Part shown: positions 6,629-8,313 of the stretch, in pieces | Layout: every line of letters begins with the position of its first letter | Numbering within the stretch: position 1 is the first letter of the stretch | Notes under the pieces: model-generated | The model's database searches: none | What the model saw: only the letters and a program-made list of their open reading frames with translations | Told to the model about the DNA's origin: nothing | Assembly (NCBI GenBank): GCA_003485885.1 | Contig: DNHM01000240.1 | Location: 831-9,143, forward strand | Reading direction: 5' to 3' | Origin: Acidimicrobiaceae bacterium | Lineage (GTDB): Bacteria > Actinomycetota > Acidimicrobiia > Acidimicrobiales > UBA10347 | DNA: 8,313 bases | Position numbers and translations under genes: made by a program

Positions 6629-6994
6629 ATGAATCGCCGCTCGATGCTCACGTTTTGTGCCGTTGTTGTGTTGCTAACGGTTTCGAGTTGCAGCCGCGAA
6701 GACAACTCGATTCCACCGGTGCAGGAAGAAGACCGCATCGTGCAGACGGCGTCGCTTACCGATGATCCGAACATGCTGCAGATCACGTGGGATCCCGTGG
6801 AATGTGAAACGTTTCAAGAAGTCGAAGTCGAGCTCGAAGAAAACTTCGCCAACTTGCGCATACGGGTGCTCGTCGACGTCGAGAACTGCCCACCAGGCGG
6901 CATGGATCAAGCGGTCGTCGACCTCGGCGCACCACTCGGCGATCGCAAAATCTGGGACCGGGCCTTCGGCGACACCGTCGCACTCACCCCGTAA
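6629..6994 (+). CDS. Small predicted lipoprotein of unknown function
   Basis: A 121-residue secreted protein with a lipoprotein signal. It has basic MNRRS, a hydrophobic core at 7-18 and the lipobox VSSC with C21 as the lipidated residue, so it should be anchored on the outer face of the cytoplasmic membrane. The mature part opens with an acidic linker (22-48), followed by a compact domain with two cysteines, C59 and C87, that could form a disulfide. It ends in a VDLGAPLGDRKIWD segment (97-110). By memory, small actinobacterial exported proteins often carry a similar two-cysteine module ending in a PLGDR motif, but I cannot name the family. The start at 6629 is supported by the lipobox position and a TACTCT box 7 bases upstream. 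It is divergent from plsC and convergent with aroA. No function is assigned. Confidence 0.78.
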   Translation: MNRRSMLTFCAVVVLLTVSSCSREDNSIPPVQEEDRIVQTASLTDDPNMLQITWDPVECETFQEVEVELEENFANLRIRVLVDVENCPPGGMDQAVVDLGAPLGDRKIWDRAFGDTVALTP

Positions 6995-7023
6995 CCCACC
7001 CATCACGCCTCAACCCAAACGAC

Positions 7024-7063
7024 CCTGAACCATGGGGCGACCATGGCGCTCGAGCGATTCAGG
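7024..7063. terminator. Branched palindrome between convergent lipoprotein and aroA genes
   Basis: An outer stem CCTGAA (7024-7029) / TTCAGG (7058-7063) encloses two more elements. The first is a hairpin CCATGG (7030-7035) / CCATGG (7041-7046) with a 5-base loop. The second is the palindrome CGCTCGAGCG (7047-7056). The right outer arm contains the aroA stop codon. Either strand could fold into a three-way structure. Its place between two converging genes suits a bidirectional terminator, although there is no T-run on either side. Confidence 0.45.
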
Positions 7064-8312
7064 AAGCTAGCGAGGCGAGGACATTCCAGTAGGTGGGGAA
7101 TGTCTTATTGACACAATCGGGGTCGGTGATGTCGATGCCAGGTGCCCGCAGTCCGGTGATGGCGAAACTCATGGCCATCCGATGGTCGTGATACGTCTGG
7201 ATCTCTGCTGGTTGTGGTGTTCCTGGCTGGATCAGGAAGCCGTCCGCTTCTTCGACCGCGTCGATCCCCATACGCTGCAGCTCGGTCACCACGGCGCCAA
7301 CACGATCGGTTTCCTTCTTGCGGATGAAGCCGATGCCGGTGACACGAACCGGGCCGTCGGCGAACGGGGCTATTGCTGCAAGCGTCTGAGCTGTATCGCT
7401 GACCTGCGACATATCCACCTCGATGCCCTGAAGCGACCCGGTGCCTTGCACCTCGATGAAGTCAGCGCCCATCGTGACCTGTGCGCCCATGGCCGCAAGG
7501 ATTTCGACGAAACCAACGTCGCCCTGCAGCGCTTCCGACGACAAACCAGCGATTTTGACCCGGCCTCCGGTCACTGCGGCAGCTGCAAAGAAGTACGACG
7601 CCGCCGAAGCATCCGGTTCGATCATGTACGACGTTGCGGTGTAGCCAACGTTCGGAGCGACAACGAACCGATTCGGCGACGGCTGTTCGACCTGCGCTCC
7701 GAACGAGCGCATGACCGAGCAGGTCATGTCGAGATACGGCCGCGATACCACGTCGCCCTCGAGATCGAGTTCGAGTCCCTTGGCCGTTCCTGGCGCCGCC
7801 AGCAACATGCCAGACGCGAACTGGCTACTGACCGATGCGCCAAGTGTGAGTGCACCGCCGTCGAACCCTCCGCGCAACGTGATCGGAAGCGTGTCAGGGG
7901 CAATTGTCACGCCAAGGGAACGAAGCGCTTCGACGGTTTCGGCCATGGGCCGGGCACGCATCTCTGGTGCGCCGTCGATGATGTAGATGCCAGTTCCGCG
8001 TGCAGCAAGCGGTGTTGCGAATCGAGCGGTGGTGCCCGACATGCGCACATCGATTTCACGAGGCCCGGGTGTGAGCTGTCCACCTACACCGGTGATTTGA
8101 TACGCGTCAGCTTCGTCGAGTGGTTCGACGACAGCCCCAAGCGCTTGGATAACACCGAGCATCGCTTGGGTGTCATCGGCATCGAGCACACCTCGAAGTT
8201 CGCTCACGCCGTCGGCAAGCGCCGCAGCGACAAGTGCTCGATTGGTGATGGACTTGGAACCTGGAATGACGACGTCGGCGTCGATTGTTCCAACAAGCGG
8301 CTCGATCAGCAT
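7059..8312 (-). CDS. aroA: 3-phosphoshikimate 1-carboxyvinyltransferase (EPSP synthase)
   Basis: A 417-residue cytoplasmic enzyme that transfers the enolpyruvyl group of PEP to shikimate 3-phosphate, the sixth step of the shikimate pathway to chorismate. Motifs: PGSKSITNRAL at 17-27, MSGTTARF at 91-98 (equivalent to the PEP-site NAGTxxR of E. coli), SSQF at 162-165 and the catalytic D306 in VSDTAQT. Further on are RKKETDR at 331-337, DHRMA at 376-380 and the C-terminal CVNKTFPTYW at 400-409. The length is complete for the family. The ATG at 8312 gives the usual N-terminus just before IEPL, but only one base precedes it, so a few upstream codons cannot be excluded and no promoter is visible. 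The MSGTT version of the PEP-site loop retains the glycine of glyphosate-sensitive class I enzymes. It converges with the lipoprotein gene, and its stop lies inside the branched palindrome. Confidence 0.95.
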   Translation of the reverse strand: MLIEPLVGTIDADVVIPGSKSITNRALVAAALADGVSELRGVLDADDTQAMLGVIQALGAVVEPLDEADAYQITGVGGQLTPGPREIDVRMSGTTARFATPLAARGTGIYIIDGAPEMRARPMAETVEALRSLGVTIAPDTLPITLRGGFDGGALTLGASVSSQFASGMLLAAPGTAKGLELDLEGDVVSRPYLDMTCSVMRSFGAQVEQPSPNRFVVAPNVGYTATSYMIEPDASAASYFFAAAAVTGGRVKIAGLSSEALQGDVGFVEILAAMGAQVTMGADFIEVQGTGSLQGIEVDMSQVSDTAQTLAAIAPFADGPVRVTGIGFIRKKETDRVGAVVTELQRMGIDAVEEADGFLIQPGTPQPAEIQTYHDHRMAMSFAITGLRAPGIDITDPDCVNKTFPTYWNVLASLAS

Positions 8313-8313
8313 G

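Noticed and set aside
6562..6786. N-terminal extension of the PlsC-like protein
   Set aside because: It runs antisense through the lipoprotein gene, its translation is unlike any acyltransferase N-terminus, and a promoter box lies inside it just before the GTG at 6561.
6379..8098. CACCGGTG palindromes inside coding sequence as further copies of the CACC-NN-GGTG repeat
   Set aside because: They lack the 2-base spacer, lie inside plsC and aroA, and such 8-base palindromes are expected by chance at this base composition.
1..8313. Search for mobile elements, CRISPR repeats, tRNA genes, toxin-antitoxin pairs or biosynthetic clusters
   Set aside because: I saw no transposase, integrase, regularly spaced repeats, tRNA-like fold or small paired genes. 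All long coding frames are explained by housekeeping-type families, so no novel defence or metabolic system is claimed.

Overview
The window looks like ordinary chromosome from a moderately GC-rich actinobacterium. The third codon positions are mostly G or C. Three product types point to this phylum: a PdtaS-type histidine kinase, a Ski2-like helicase with a long C-terminal region of the DUF3516 kind, and an aminotransferase close to mycobacterial Rv0858c. Visible Shine-Dalgarno sequences are scarce, and several starts look leaderless, which also fits Actinobacteria. I favour a lineage outside the mycobacteria, such as Acidimicrobiia, but this is inference. I see no rRNA, tRNA, CRISPR array, insertion sequence, integrase or phage gene. 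No stretch without a gene exceeds about 100 bases.

Layout, left to right. (1) The 3' part of a PdtaS-like sensor kinase, + strand, cut by the left edge. (2) A + strand pair: a small membrane fatty-acid-hydroxylase-superfamily protein, then an 833-residue helicase whose ATG overlaps the previous stop by 4 bases. (3) A short gap with two inverted repeats and a TAGATT -10 box, then a 143-residue flavodoxin-like protein starting with GTG. (4) Convergent to it, a minus-strand pair: a PlsC-type acyltransferase and a DapC-like PLP aminotransferase, again with a 4-base overlap. (5) Divergent from plsC, a 121-residue predicted lipoprotein. (6) Convergent to that, aroA (EPSP synthase) on the minus strand, whose ATG sits one base from the right edge.

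These are mostly housekeeping and envelope functions: phosphatidic acid synthesis (PlsC), probable lysine/diaminopimelate supply (DapC-like), the shikimate pathway (AroA), RNA metabolism or unwinding (helicase), electron transfer (flavodoxin) and signal transduction (PdtaS-like). I find no convincing undescribed multi-gene system. The most interesting signals are small and regulatory. Three start codons each lie 6-7 bases downstream of a TANNNT box. A CACC-NN-GGTG inverted repeat is centred about 42 bases upstream of two of those starts. A 40-base branched palindrome lies between the lipoprotein gene and aroA and includes the aroA stop codon.
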